Assembly (NCBI RefSeq): GCF_017313265.1
Contig: NZ_JAFLQZ010000014.1
Span: 1 to 64,000, forward strand
DNA length: 64,000 bases
Reading direction: 5' to 3'
Source of the DNA: Hymenobacter telluris
GTDB taxonomy: Bacteria; Bacteroidota; Bacteroidia; Cytophagales; Hymenobacteraceae
Under the pieces are notes generated by a model that ran no database searches, was not told the DNA's origin, and saw only the letters and a list, made by a program, of their open reading frames with translations. A program made the translations under genes and the position numbers. Below, piece by piece: positions 26,132 through 35,310 of the stretch; the stretch's first letter is position 1, and every line of letters begins with the position of its first letter.

Positions 26132-27163
26132 CTAGCGCATCAGATGCAAAGACGTAATAAACTGCTTGCCCGTGGTATCAATCTGTAAGGTATGCTGCTG
26201 CGGATAAAGCAGCTCTAGGCGGCGGCGCAGATTGGGCAGCCCAATGCCCGTGGTGGCATCTTTCTGATAGTCGCTGCTTTGGTTGTGCACTTCAAAGGTG
26301 AGGCCCTGGGGCTGCAAAGCCAAGTGGATGCGCACGGGCGTGGCCGGGTCGTCGAGGACGCCGTGCTTGATGGCGTTTTCAACGAACGGAATGAACAGCA
26401 ACGGTGCCACGCGGTGGCCGTCGGACTCGCCGGTTACCGTGAAATCGACGAAAAACTGGTCGGGAAAGCGCAGGCGGTACAAGTCCAGGTAGTTGTGCAG
26501 ATACTCGATTTCCTGCGTCAGTTCCACCTGACCGTCGGAGCTGTCGTGCAGCATGTAGCGCATCAGGTCGGCCAGCTTGAGGATGGCGTTGGCCAGCGGC
26601 TTGGCCACCGGATAGGCCATGCCATAGAGCATGTTGAGCGTGTTGTACAGGAAATGCGGGTTGATTTGGGTTTTAAGAAAAGCCAGCTCGGCCGTCCGTT
26701 TTTCGCCGCGTAGCAGCTGGTTTTCCCGTTCCCGGCGCAAGGCCGCCTGCGCGCTCCACACGGCGGCGCTTATCACTATCATGGGGCTGGCAAAGAAGAG
26801 GTTATCGAAAATATAGTAGGTCACGCTGGTATCTGGGGTGTAGTTATGAAAGCCCAGTACCGCCGGGTAGATAACCTCCTCAATAAGCGCACGAGCCCCG
26901 ATATACAACGCAATAACTCCGGCTAGCGCAATGGCGAGCCGCCCCCCCTTGCCCGCACGCAATAACCGCGGATATACTATCGAATAGCATAGATAAAACT
27001 CTATTAGCCGGATAAATAACACCGAAAATGTCAGCCACAGGCTTATTCTCAGAGAAGTGCCCTGGTGCAGAAACACGCCCCAAATCTGGTAGCCGCTATA
27101 CAGCAGCCAGCCCAGTACGTGCCAATGGAGAGCGGACTTGGAAGCGGTGTTTATTGGCAGCAT
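26132..27163 (-). CDS. LytS-type sensor histidine kinase
   Basis: 343-residue membrane kinase of the His_kinase (PF06580) family. N-terminal part has four hydrophobic helices (about 10-135), without a recognisable extracytoplasmic sensor domain; the phosphoacceptor is His170 in QINPHFLYNTLN; the ATP-binding part includes FVENAIKHG (about 262) and GIGLPNLRRRLELLY. First gene of a two-gene operon with the LytTR regulator. Confidence 0.9.
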   Translation of the reverse strand: MLPINTASKSALHWHVLGWLLYSGYQIWGVFLHQGTSLRISLWLTFSVLFIRLIEFYLCYSIVYPRLLRAGKGGRLAIALAGVIALYIGARALIEEVIYPAVLGFHNYTPDTSVTYYIFDNLFFASPMIVISAAVWSAQAALRRERENQLLRGEKRTAELAFLKTQINPHFLYNTLNMLYGMAYPVAKPLANAILKLADLMRYMLHDSSDGQVELTQEIEYLHNYLDLYRLRFPDQFFVDFTVTGESDGHRVAPLLFIPFVENAIKHGVLDDPATPVRIHLALQPQGLTFEVHNQSSDYQKDATTGIGLPNLRRRLELLYPQQHTLQIDTTGKQFITSLHLMR

Positions 27164-27391
27164 AGGGCGTTAGGCAGGCCGCAGAAGCAGCAAGTGAAAG
27201 GCAAGGCCAAAACTAGCGCCGGTAGGTAGCGCCCGGTACTTTTTTATTTGAAACCCTCAGTTTGTGATGTGAACCGGAAATAAGCCGACAGCATGCTTTC
27301 ACATCGGGTTTGAAGCAGGTAGGATAATGTTTTTTCAGCTGGGCTCTGGGCGGCGAACCTTTGAATCGTCAATCAGCCAACGCCTTTCCCG

Positions 27392-29815
27392 ATGTCTACT
27401 CTCTACTCTTTCCGCCGCCACTGCCTGCTGTTCGTGCTGCTCATGCTGGCTGGCTTCACCCAGCGCAGTTTCGCCCAAGCCCCTGTTACCGGCTCAATAC
27501 AGGATGCGGCAAATCAGCCGCTGGGCTTCGCTACGGCCGTGCTGCTGCACCTCCCCGACTCGGTAGTTGCCAACTCGCAGGCTACCACCGAGCAGGGCAC
27601 CTACAGCTTCGGCAACGTGCAGCCCGGCAGCTACTGCGTGAAGGCCTTACTGATGAGCTACACGTCGGCCCGTAGCAGCGCCTTCACGGTGGGAAAAGAA
27701 CTGGTCACGGTACCTGCGCTGCGCCTGCAAGCCACGGCCACAGCCCTGCGGGAAGTAACCGTGCAAGGCACTACGCCCGTGCTGGAGCAGCACGCCGACC
27801 GCACCGTGCTGAACGTGTCGCGCCTGAACACCGCCGGCGACAACGCCCTGGAGGTACTACGCAAAGCCCCCGGCGTCACGCTCGACAAAGACGACCACCT
27901 CGTGTACCGGGGCAGTGCTGGCGTAAACGTGCTGATTGATGGCAAGCTCACCTACATGTCGGGAGAGGCCCTAACCAACTATCTGAAGTCGTTGCCAGCC
28001 TCGGCTATCAGCCAGATTGAGCTGCTGCCCAATCCGCCGGCATCCATGGATGCTGCCGGTACGGCGGGCGTGCTCAACATCAAGCTGCGCCGCAGCCAGC
28101 TGCCCGGCCTCAGCGGCACCGCTACGGCCGGCCTGGGCCAGGGCCGCTTCGAGAAAAGCTGGGCCGGCACCAACCTCTCGTACAACGTGGGCAAGGTACG
28201 GCTGTTTACCCGCCTCGATGGGGGCCGCTACAACTCGTTCAACCGCCTGACCATGACGCGCATCATCCGCGACAGTGCATTCAGCCAGGAAAATTACTGG
28301 CGCCCATTGACGTACAGCGGCACCTACGCAGCCGGTGCCGACGTGGCCCTCACCACCAAGCACAGCATTGGGGCGCAGGTGCGCGGCAACCACAACCAGA
28401 CCGACGCCGCCGTAACCAGCAACTCCAGGACCACCGATGCGGCGGGCAACCCCGCCGGCCGCCGCCAGATGGACAACCCACGCAACAACAACAGCAGCAA
28501 CCAAGGCCTGAACCTGTATTACCGCTGGACACTGGACAGCACTGGCCGCGAGCTAAGCGCCAACGCCGACTACGTGCGCTACACCAGCGCCAGCAAGCAG
28601 CAGTTTTTCAACCGGCAGTACGTTTCCGGCAACGAGCAAGCTCAGGACGCCGGGCAGCTACGCAGCGCTGAGTCGTCGGAAACCACCATCCGGGCTGCCA
28701 AGGTAGATTACGTGCACCCGGTGGCGGGCACCAAGCTGCAACTGGAAACCGGCGCGAAAACCAGTTGGGTGACGTCGCGCAGTGCCATCCAATTCGATAA
28801 GCTCGCCGAAACCACTTGGCTGCCTGACACGCTCCGCACCAACCAGTTCCGGTACGACGAGCACATCAGTGCCGGCTACCTGAGCGCCAATACCACCCTG
28901 AACCGGTTGGAATTGAAAGCCGGTCTGCGCGGTGAGCTCACCCACTCAACGGGGGTATCGGCCACTACGGGCCAGCGGGTAGCGTGGCGCTACTTCCAGC
29001 TGTTTCCCAGCGCTTTTGCCAGCTACAAGCTCAACGAGCAGAACCAGGTCAGCGCCTCGGTCAGCCGCCGCATCACCCGGCCTTCCTACCAGAGCCTCAA
29101 CCCCTTCCTCATCTACACCGACGCCTATACTGCTCAACAGGGCAACCCATTCCTGGCGCCTTCTCTGTCGCAATCTTTCGTGGTCAACTACCTGCACAAA
29201 GACTTTCAGGTGCTGAGCGTGAGCTACCTGCACGAAACCAATGCCCAGAACGACGTAGTGTACCAGAACGACAAAACCAAGGTATCAACCAGCCGCCCCG
29301 AAAACCTGGCCCAGGCGTCGACGCTCACACTCAGCTCCGGCGGCCATACCGACCTCAACAAATGGTGGGGCATGGACAACCAACTCAACGGCTCCTACAA
29401 CAAGGTGCGTACTCGGGTGGAAGGCCAAGCGGTGAATCTAGCCAGCTACAGCTGGTCGGCCAGCTCCGACCATACCTTCACGATGCCCCGCAGCTACAAG
29501 CTACTGGTAGGCGGCTTCTACAGCTCGCCCGCGGTGCAGGGCCTGTTTCACACCAAAGCCAACGGGGCCGTAAACCTGGGCTTGAAAAAGCAGCTTTGGG
29601 CCGACAAAGCCACGCTGAGTTTGCGGGTAAACGACGTTTTCTCAACCAGCCGCTTCCGTAGTACTTTGCGCTATAACAACGTGAACATGACCTGGAACAA
29701 CCAGTGGGAAAGCCGGCGGGTGCTACTGACGCTCACTTGCAAGATTGGTAGCGGCAAAACGCTGGCCCGCCGCACCACCGGCAGCAGCGACGAGGAAGGC
29801 CGGGCAGGAAATTGA
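27392..29815 (+). CDS. TonB-type outer-membrane beta-barrel protein
   Basis: 807-residue outer-membrane protein. Signal peptide (about 1-29, ending SFAQA), a carboxypeptidase-regulatory-like domain (about 31-110, TGSIQDAANQPLGFATAVL), a plug-like domain (LEVLRKAPGVTLDKDDHLVYRG, GVNVLIDGK) and a large barrel of the OMP_b-brl_3 type. A TonB-box cannot be placed with confidence. It is divergent from the LytS/LytTR operon. Substrate unknown; Arg/Asn-rich loops give no hint. Confidence 0.85.
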   Translation: MSTLYSFRRHCLLFVLLMLAGFTQRSFAQAPVTGSIQDAANQPLGFATAVLLHLPDSVVANSQATTEQGTYSFGNVQPGSYCVKALLMSYTSARSSAFTVGKELVTVPALRLQATATALREVTVQGTTPVLEQHADRTVLNVSRLNTAGDNALEVLRKAPGVTLDKDDHLVYRGSAGVNVLIDGKLTYMSGEALTNYLKSLPASAISQIELLPNPPASMDAAGTAGVLNIKLRRSQLPGLSGTATAGLGQGRFEKSWAGTNLSYNVGKVRLFTRLDGGRYNSFNRLTMTRIIRDSAFSQENYWRPLTYSGTYAAGADVALTTKHSIGAQVRGNHNQTDAAVTSNSRTTDAAGNPAGRRQMDNPRNNNSSNQGLNLYYRWTLDSTGRELSANADYVRYTSASKQQFFNRQYVSGNEQAQDAGQLRSAESSETTIRAAKVDYVHPVAGTKLQLETGAKTSWVTSRSAIQFDKLAETTWLPDTLRTNQFRYDEHISAGYLSANTTLNRLELKAGLRGELTHSTGVSATTGQRVAWRYFQLFPSAFASYKLNEQNQVSASVSRRITRPSYQSLNPFLIYTDAYTAQQGNPFLAPSLSQSFVVNYLHKDFQVLSVSYLHETNAQNDVVYQNDKTKVSTSRPENLAQASTLTLSSGGHTDLNKWWGMDNQLNGSYNKVRTRVEGQAVNLASYSWSASSDHTFTMPRSYKLLVGGFYSSPAVQGLFHTKANGAVNLGLKKQLWADKATLSLRVNDVFSTSRFRSTLRYNNVNMTWNNQWESRRVLLTLTCKIGSGKTLARRTTGSSDEEGRAGN

Positions 29816-29875
29816 GGCTCTTTCGTAGCCGACGAGTTGCCACAGAAAATTTAACCGATGGCTGAGTGAAAACAA

Positions 29876-29909
29876 AAAACCCGGTCTGCACGCTTGCAGA
29901 CCGGGTTTT
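29876..29909 (-). terminator. Terminator of tRNA-Lys
   Basis: Perfect 15-base arms (29876-29890 and 29895-29909) with a CGCT loop and a T-rich tail on the minus strand. Its first paired base is the last base of the encoded tRNA CCA. Confidence 0.85.
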
Positions 29910-29984
29910 GGTGATCCCGCTGGGATTCGAACCCAGGACCCATACATTAAAAGTGTATTGCTCTACCAGCTGAGCTACAGAATC
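29909..29984 (-). tRNA. tRNA-Lys (TTT), CCA encoded
   Basis: Cloverleaf: acceptor GATTCTG/CGGGATC (with G-T pairs), D stem GCTC/GAGC, anticodon stem ATACA/TGTAT around CTTTTAA (anticodon TTT), T stem CTGGG/CCCAG. Discriminator A at 29912 followed by encoded CCA (29911-29909). Confidence 0.95.
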
Positions 29985-30023
29985 ATTTTCCACTGCCAGA
30001 CAGCTATTTTCTGGAAGGGATGG

Positions 30024-30054
30024 CAAAAGTACGGGGTACATTTTCAATCTCCAA
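30024..30054 (-). promoter_or_regulatory. tRNA-Lys promoter
   Basis: The minus strand reads TTG (30052-30054), a 20-base spacer and TACTTTTG (30024-30031). The same TACTTTTG box precedes tRNA-His. The remaining part of this gap to pyrD holds nothing else that I recognise. Confidence 0.75.
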
Positions 30055-30218
30055 ATCCACACATGAATTTATATTCGGTTAAACTGCTCTGTTCTTTCAA
30101 CTCACCTCTTTATCAATTATATAGACAAGCAAATAAATCATAGGAATAAAGCGCAATCTATACTTTCTGGTACCAGAATAAGTAGGAGCTTTGCATCTCA
30201 GAACCTTTGTAGCCTGTT

Positions 30219-31247
30219 ATGTACAAAGCCTTACTAAAGCCATTGTTTTTTCGGCTGGATGCCGAACGCGCCCACCATTTGGTGTTCGACAACCTGAAAC
30301 GGGCGCACCGGGTACCGGGCACACCAGCCTTGTTGCGCCAGCTCTATGATTTTCAACATCCCAGCTTGGAGCGGGAAGTATTTGGGCTACGGTTTCGGAA
30401 CCCGGTAGGACTAGCCGCCGGCCTCGACAAGAATGCTGAATTCACGGACGAGCTGGGCGCATTGGGTTTTGGCTTTGTGGAAATTGGCACCGTGACGCCC
30501 CGCCCCCAGCCTGGCAATCCGCAGCCGCGGTTGTTCCGGCTGCCGCAGGACGAGGCGTTGGTGAATCGGATGGGCTTTAATAACGGAGGGGCCGCCGCTG
30601 CGGCTGCCCGGTTGCGCCAGCGCCGCAACCGAAACCTGCTTATTGGCGGCAACATTGGCAAGAACAAGGACACGCCCAACGAACAGGCTGCCGCCGACTA
30701 CGTGGCCTGCGTGGAAGCCCTGCACGAGGTAGTCGATTACTTCGTGGTGAACGTGTCGTCGCCGAATACGCCGAACCTGCGGCAGCTCCAAGAGCGGGAG
30801 CCGCTGATTCAACTGCTGCAACAGGTGCAGGAGCGCAACAAGGCGCTGCCTACTCCCCGGCCGCTTTTGCTCAAAATTGCCCCCGACCTCACGGATACCC
30901 AACTCGACGATATTCTGCTGATTGCGCGAGAAACTCAGCTTAGCGGTTTGGTAGCTACCAACACTACCATCAGCCGGGAGGGCCTGACCACCGCAGCGGA
31001 GCGTGTAACGGCGCTGGGGGCGGGCGGCCTCAGCGGCCGGCCGTTGCGCCAACGAGCCACCGAGGTTATCCGCTACCTGCACCAGCATTCCGATGGCGCG
31101 CTGCCCATTATTGGGGTGGGCGGTATTCATTCGGCCGAGGATGCGCAGGAGAAGCTGGCCGCGGGAGCATCGTTGGTGCAGCTCTACAGCGGCTTCATTT
31201 ACGAGGGGCCGGGCCTGATAAAGCGCATCAACCACGCATTGGTTTAA
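30219..31247 (+). CDS. pyrD: Dihydroorotate dehydrogenase (quinone)
   Basis: Class 2, membrane-associated DHODH: oxidises dihydroorotate to orotate with quinone as acceptor in pyrimidine synthesis. 342 residues with the N-terminal quinone-tunnel helices typical of class 2 (MYKALLKPLFFRLDAERAHH), FMN-binding GLAAGLDKNAE, NRMGFNNGG, and NVSSPNTPNLR with the catalytic serine. A near-consensus box AACCTTTG lies nine bases before the ATG. The stop codon overlaps the stop of the convergent membrane protein gene by four bases. Confidence 0.93.
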   Translation: MYKALLKPLFFRLDAERAHHLVFDNLKRAHRVPGTPALLRQLYDFQHPSLEREVFGLRFRNPVGLAAGLDKNAEFTDELGALGFGFVEIGTVTPRPQPGNPQPRLFRLPQDEALVNRMGFNNGGAAAAAARLRQRRNRNLLIGGNIGKNKDTPNEQAAADYVACVEALHEVVDYFVVNVSSPNTPNLRQLQEREPLIQLLQQVQERNKALPTPRPLLLKIAPDLTDTQLDDILLIARETQLSGLVATNTTISREGLTTAAERVTALGAGGLSGRPLRQRATEVIRYLHQHSDGALPIIGVGGIHSAEDAQEKLAAGASLVQLYSGFIYEGPGLIKRINHALV

Positions 31248-31930
31248 GCAGCTTCGGGCTGGATGCGCACCTCCACTACATCGGCGGGGCGCTGGCCTTT
31301 GGCAAAACGGGCTTTGTAGCGACGCTGCACCCACACCATGGGCGGCACGATGAGCAAGGTGGGCCACAGAAAATTCCAGGGCCAAGGAATGAAATGCAGG
31401 CTAGTGGCTGAAAAGGCCGATACCGCCGCAATGTAGGAGCCCACGAAACCCGATATGTGGTTGAGCAGCCATTGCCCCGGCGCTTGCGGTTTTGCCTGCA
31501 CATACGACCAAAGCTGCCGGCCGGTGGTCATCACGCCAATGGCCCCAAACACCAACGATGGCACCGCCCCCGACTTCACGCCGAATACCAGCGTACTGAG
31601 GAACACCAGCAGCCCCGCACAGACCAGCAGCCAATCGAACAAGCCAGGGCGCTGGCCTTGCCCCAAGTGCTTGAGGTAGAGGGAACGGTAGCCGAAAAAG
31701 GCGAGATACAAACTGAAAATACCCGTCAGCAGCAGAAACGTGAGGCCTTTGAGCGAAGCCGCCAGCAGCGCCGTAATGCCTGCTACCAACATAGCCCAGA
31801 AAAACACCTGCCCCCACCGCCGGTGCGCCGCGCCACCCTTGCGGACGTACAGCGCCACCGGCGCCACAAAAAAGCCTACAAAACCTGCCGCAATGTGCAG
31901 CCAGCGGTTATACAGCAAGAAGGTTTCCAT
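31244..31930 (-). CDS. DUF2306-like membrane protein
   Basis: 228 residues with about seven hydrophobic helices. The N-terminal HIAAGFVGFF and the segment AHRRWGQVFFWAM after the second helix resemble the DUF2306 family, whose function is unknown. The C-terminus is basic and ends in a short soluble tail. It is convergent with pyrD and overlaps it by four bases; upstream there is no neighbour on the same strand within 140 bases. Confidence 0.6.
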   Translation of the reverse strand: METFLLYNRWLHIAAGFVGFFVAPVALYVRKGGAAHRRWGQVFFWAMLVAGITALLAASLKGLTFLLLTGIFSLYLAFFGYRSLYLKHLGQGQRPGLFDWLLVCAGLLVFLSTLVFGVKSGAVPSLVFGAIGVMTTGRQLWSYVQAKPQAPGQWLLNHISGFVGSYIAAVSAFSATSLHFIPWPWNFLWPTLLIVPPMVWVQRRYKARFAKGQRPADVVEVRIQPEAA

Positions 31931-32073
31931 TGGTGAAACAGAGAGGGAGTGAAAGGATGAGGTGAAGATCCAACATCAGCTTCTCTACTCCAACCACCAT
32001 TTACTCAAGCCGCAATTCCGGGGTATGAAGCTACTTACAGAGCTTCTTAAGCGGTAAGCCACACTGTAGCTTG

Positions 32074-33201
32074 TCATAGCTTTACGCCGGCTTTCAGCTC
32101 CAGCACATCGGCAGAGCCACGGTGTACCTTTAAGTCAACGGCGCCAAAAATGCGGTTGGTGAAGTGGTATTTCAAGCCAATCCGCTCGTAGTAAAAGTCG
32201 TTGGATTTGTACGGGTTGTACACGTAGAATCCCAGGTGCGTCACCATTGCCAGGCGCCCAAATAGCAGCTCGTGGCCAAGCACCAGGCCGGCCTTTTTCA
32301 CGTCGGGTAGGTTGCTGGTGCTGCGGGCGGTATCGCGCTGCTGGCGTACCAAGCTTCGGTCGTAGAAGCCTTCAAGCCCTACCAGCAGGTTACTTTTGCG
32401 GCTGATGCGCCGTCCTGCCAACACCGACACCGACTGCACTACGTATTTCTGCTTGTTTGCAGGGTTCAGCTGTTTGAAGCCGACACTGGTGCTCAGGTTC
32501 AAAAAGTTCTGGCCAATATCAGCAGGCAAATCATGGGGGGGCACTACCAACGGCACGAAGGGGCGCTGCTGGTGGTAGTTGATACCCAGGAAAAGAGTGG
32601 GCAGGTTGATGCCCATATTGGGCTTGGCAGTAGAGCCGTTGGAATAGTGATTCAGCCCCAGCCCAACCAGCAACCCTACATGTTCGGCCACGGCTACGTC
32701 ATACTCAAAGCGCATCTGCAAGGTAGCGTTCAGGCGGGAGCTGACAATGGCGTTTTTGTGGTTGGTTTCGAGGTTGAAAGGGTTAGGAAAGTACGCCAGG
32801 CCAGTTCCCAATCGGAAATTCAGCTCCTGCTTGGGTGTCCGGAACAAACTTTTGCCTATATAAATGGTGCTGGCGTAGGATTGCGCCAGCACGGGATTGT
32901 GATAATTGTAATACACCAGCGCCACCCCAATACGAGGGTACCGATACCAGGCGTGCCAGGGCTCAGAGCCATTGGTTTGCCGCTGCAAATTCAGCTCCAC
33001 TCCCGTGGGGTGCGACACGGCCAAGTGTTGCACGGCCGGCGTATGCGCAATGATAAAGCTGCCTTGCGCGTACACCCCCAGAATAAGCGGCCCCGGAGCG
33101 GCCGGCGGAGGCTCGGCTATTGGTGCCTGAGCGTGGCTGGGAACTACCAATGAAGCCGCTAAACCTAGCAGAATGAGTACAATACGCGTAAAAAACCGCA
33201 T
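32074..33201 (-). CDS. PagL-like lipid A 3-O-deacylase / acyloxyacyl hydrolase
   Basis: 375-residue outer-membrane protein with a signal peptide from the ATG at 33201 (ending SHAQA). The barrel part contains LGLNHYSNGSTAKPNMGIN, which matches the His-Ser active-site segment of PagL-type lipid A deacylases. It is longer than enterobacterial PagL because of an N-terminal extension, as is usual for Bacteroidota acyloxyacyl hydrolase family members. Expected to remove acyl chains from lipid A. Divergent from the PorT-type gene cluster. Confidence 0.75.
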   Translation of the reverse strand: MRFFTRIVLILLGLAASLVVPSHAQAPIAEPPPAAPGPLILGVYAQGSFIIAHTPAVQHLAVSHPTGVELNLQRQTNGSEPWHAWYRYPRIGVALVYYNYHNPVLAQSYASTIYIGKSLFRTPKQELNFRLGTGLAYFPNPFNLETNHKNAIVSSRLNATLQMRFEYDVAVAEHVGLLVGLGLNHYSNGSTAKPNMGINLPTLFLGINYHQQRPFVPLVVPPHDLPADIGQNFLNLSTSVGFKQLNPANKQKYVVQSVSVLAGRRISRKSNLLVGLEGFYDRSLVRQQRDTARSTSNLPDVKKAGLVLGHELLFGRLAMVTHLGFYVYNPYKSNDFYYERIGLKYHFTNRIFGAVDLKVHRGSADVLELKAGVKL

Positions 33202-33399
33202 AGTCAGAGAGTAGAGGAACGCAAAAATATGCATTGACTTGATAGACAAGCACCCAGCACACTATTAGATTATTTTTCAATGATAGTGTAACAAAAGGAG
33301 GTGGTTTGGGAGTATGAGGCCCTGTAAGCGGCTCACCGGAGCCTTGGGCTCAGGCTTGTGCTGTTGCTTTGTGTTTGCCACCTCCACCTTTATTTTTTC

Positions 33400-34158
33400 A
33401 TGAAAAAGTTTCTCACCCTTGCCCTGGCAACTGCTGCCTCTGTTTCTGTTGCCCAAGCCCAAGATGCCGGCGGATTCCGCCTCGGCGTTAAGGTTGGCGG
33501 TACCTTCTCCAACGTTTCCGGCGACGACGTAAACTTGCTCACAGGCCCAGGTTATAGCTCCGACCTTAAAGATTACAAGCTAGGCTACAATGCAGGCCTA
33601 AGCTTCTCGATTCCGTTGAGCAGCGACGGCTTTTTCTCGTTTGCTCCCGAGTTGTTATATAACCGCAAAGGCTACGAAATCGAGTCTGAGTCAAAGTCTG
33701 GCACCACTTTCCCAAATGCACCTGCTGGTACTGTGAAAGCTGAAATTGAGCAGCAGCGCGTACTGCATTATATTGATGTGCCCTTGCTAGCAAAAATTAA
33801 TGCTGGTGGCCTATTCTTTGAATTAGGCCCGCAGGTAAGCTACTTGTTCGGCTCGAAGCTGAAACAGCAAACGACTTACAAAGACGCCGCTGGTAATAAA
33901 ACGAAAGAGACTAGCAATTCCGACTTCCAGCTCTACGCCGGTTCCGGCATTAAAGACAGCGAAAAGTCTGATCTTTCTAATGTAGATATCAGCGGCGTAG
34001 CTGGTGTAGGCTACATGACCGACGGTGGTATTAGCCTGGGCCTGCGTTATGCCCGTGGCTTTAACTCTATCCTCGACTCAAAAAACACCGACAACGAGCC
34101 GAAGGCATTCAACAATGCCTTTACGCTGCAACTCGGTTACCTGATTCCAACCAAGTAA
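33400..34158 (+). CDS. PorT-type outer-membrane beta-barrel protein (copy 1)
   Basis: 252 residues with a signal peptide (MKKFLTLALATAASVSVAQA). The body follows the outer membrane beta-barrel (PF13568) pattern: RLGVKVGGTFSNVSGDD, a YNAGLSFSIP strand, FAPELLYNRKGYE, YIDVPLLAKIN, FFELGPQVSYLFG and a final aromatic-ended strand. First of three tandem relatives, each with its own terminator. The ATG at 33400 is chosen to give the signal peptide. Confidence 0.82.
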   Translation: MKKFLTLALATAASVSVAQAQDAGGFRLGVKVGGTFSNVSGDDVNLLTGPGYSSDLKDYKLGYNAGLSFSIPLSSDGFFSFAPELLYNRKGYEIESESKSGTTFPNAPAGTVKAEIEQQRVLHYIDVPLLAKINAGGLFFELGPQVSYLFGSKLKQQTTYKDAAGNKTKETSNSDFQLYAGSGIKDSEKSDLSNVDISGVAGVGYMTDGGISLGLRYARGFNSILDSKNTDNEPKAFNNAFTLQLGYLIPTK

Positions 34159-34178
34159 TTGTTGGCATAAACCAAACG

Positions 34179-34215
34179 AAAACCGGCTGTTTCTCATGTG
34201 AGAGCAGCCGGTTTT
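34179..34215 (+). terminator. Terminator of PorT-type copy 1
   Basis: Arms 34179-34189 and 34205-34215 (11 bases), followed by TTTTTT. Confidence 0.85.
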
Positions 34216-34310
34216 TTGTTTTTAATAGCTCTGCGTTAACACCAACTGTTCTGTTACGTAAGTAGGGCTGTTTGCAGTGCTTGCTCTTTTACCTCCATTT
34301 CTTCATTGTA

Positions 34311-34973
34311 ATGAAAAAGCAACTCTTTATCCTGGCTACGGTAGCTGCGGCCTTTGCGCTGGCACCAGCCGCTCACGCACAAGGCATCCGACTAGGTGTT
34401 AAGGCCGGTGCCAACCTCTCTAACCTGTCCGGCGACCTAACTGATGAGGACCGTTTTCAAAATAAAGTAGGCTTTCATGGCGGTGTAATGCTCAATGTAG
34501 GACTGATTGACGACGGTTTTCTTTCGCTCCAACCAGAGGTTTTGTTTTCACAGAAGGGCTTTGAATTTGATGAAAACAGGCTATTTGGGCTCTACAATAA
34601 CAAGGGTAATGTCACTTACAATTACCTTGATGTACCTGTACTACTCAAGATCAAAGCAGGAGGGTTTTATGTAGAAGCAGGTCCGCAATACAGTTACCTG
34701 TTGAAAATAAAAGATGAATCGACGCGGACTATAGCAGGTGTTATTACTGCTCGCAGTGAATCAGAGAGAAATATCGATAATATCAACCGCAATGAACTAG
34801 GGTACGCTGCTGGCTTAGGATATCAGTCAGAGCTAGGCTTACTTATTGGTTTGCGCTACAATGGAAGCCTAACAGATTTTGCCAAAAACAACACCTATTA
34901 CAACGGGGAATTGCGCAATGCCCGCAACTCGGTGTTTCAGGCCTCGGTTGGGTTTCTGCTGCCCGGTAAGTAA
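34311..34973 (+). CDS. PorT-type outer-membrane beta-barrel protein (copy 2)
   Basis: 220 residues, signal peptide ending PAAHAQ. Shares with copy 1 the landmarks GIRLGVKAGANLSNLSGDL, LQPEVLFSQKGFE, YLDVPVLLKI and YVEAGPQYSYLL. The coding sequence is visibly richer in A and T than its neighbours, so it may have a different history or evolve faster. Its short leader resembles that of copy 1 (ACCTCCA followed by a T-rich stretch). Confidence 0.82.
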   Translation: MKKQLFILATVAAAFALAPAAHAQGIRLGVKAGANLSNLSGDLTDEDRFQNKVGFHGGVMLNVGLIDDGFLSLQPEVLFSQKGFEFDENRLFGLYNNKGNVTYNYLDVPVLLKIKAGGFYVEAGPQYSYLLKIKDESTRTIAGVITARSESERNIDNINRNELGYAAGLGYQSELGLLIGLRYNGSLTDFAKNNTYYNGELRNARNSVFQASVGFLLPGK

Positions 34974-34993
34974 TCTGTTTTACTGCAAAGCTT

Positions 34994-35027
34994 AAACGCT
35001 CCGCACCAGTATTGGTGCGGAGCGTTT
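34994..35027 (+). terminator. Terminator of PorT-type copy 2
   Basis: Perfect 15-base arms (34994-35008 and 35013-35027) with a GTAT loop and a T-rich tail. Confidence 0.88.
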
Positions 35028-35310
35028 TGTTTTTCTTATCATACAAATAAGCTGCTGTCTGTCTTGTGTGTGCCGGCTCTACCCTGCACCGGGCTTTTGG
35101 GTCAAGGGCCACAACAGCGTATTTCGACTGTACGTAGGGTATCTGCTACCGGGCGTATAAGGGGGCCGTTCTAGATAAGCACTGCATCTTCTGCCAAAAG
35201 CAATTCATACGCCTTATCGAAGGTTTACGGTGCTATATAGTGGAGCTACACGCATTTTCCTTTTAGCTTCGGGCCGTTTTTCCACGGCTTTCGCAGCCAT
35301 ATGCTTACTT

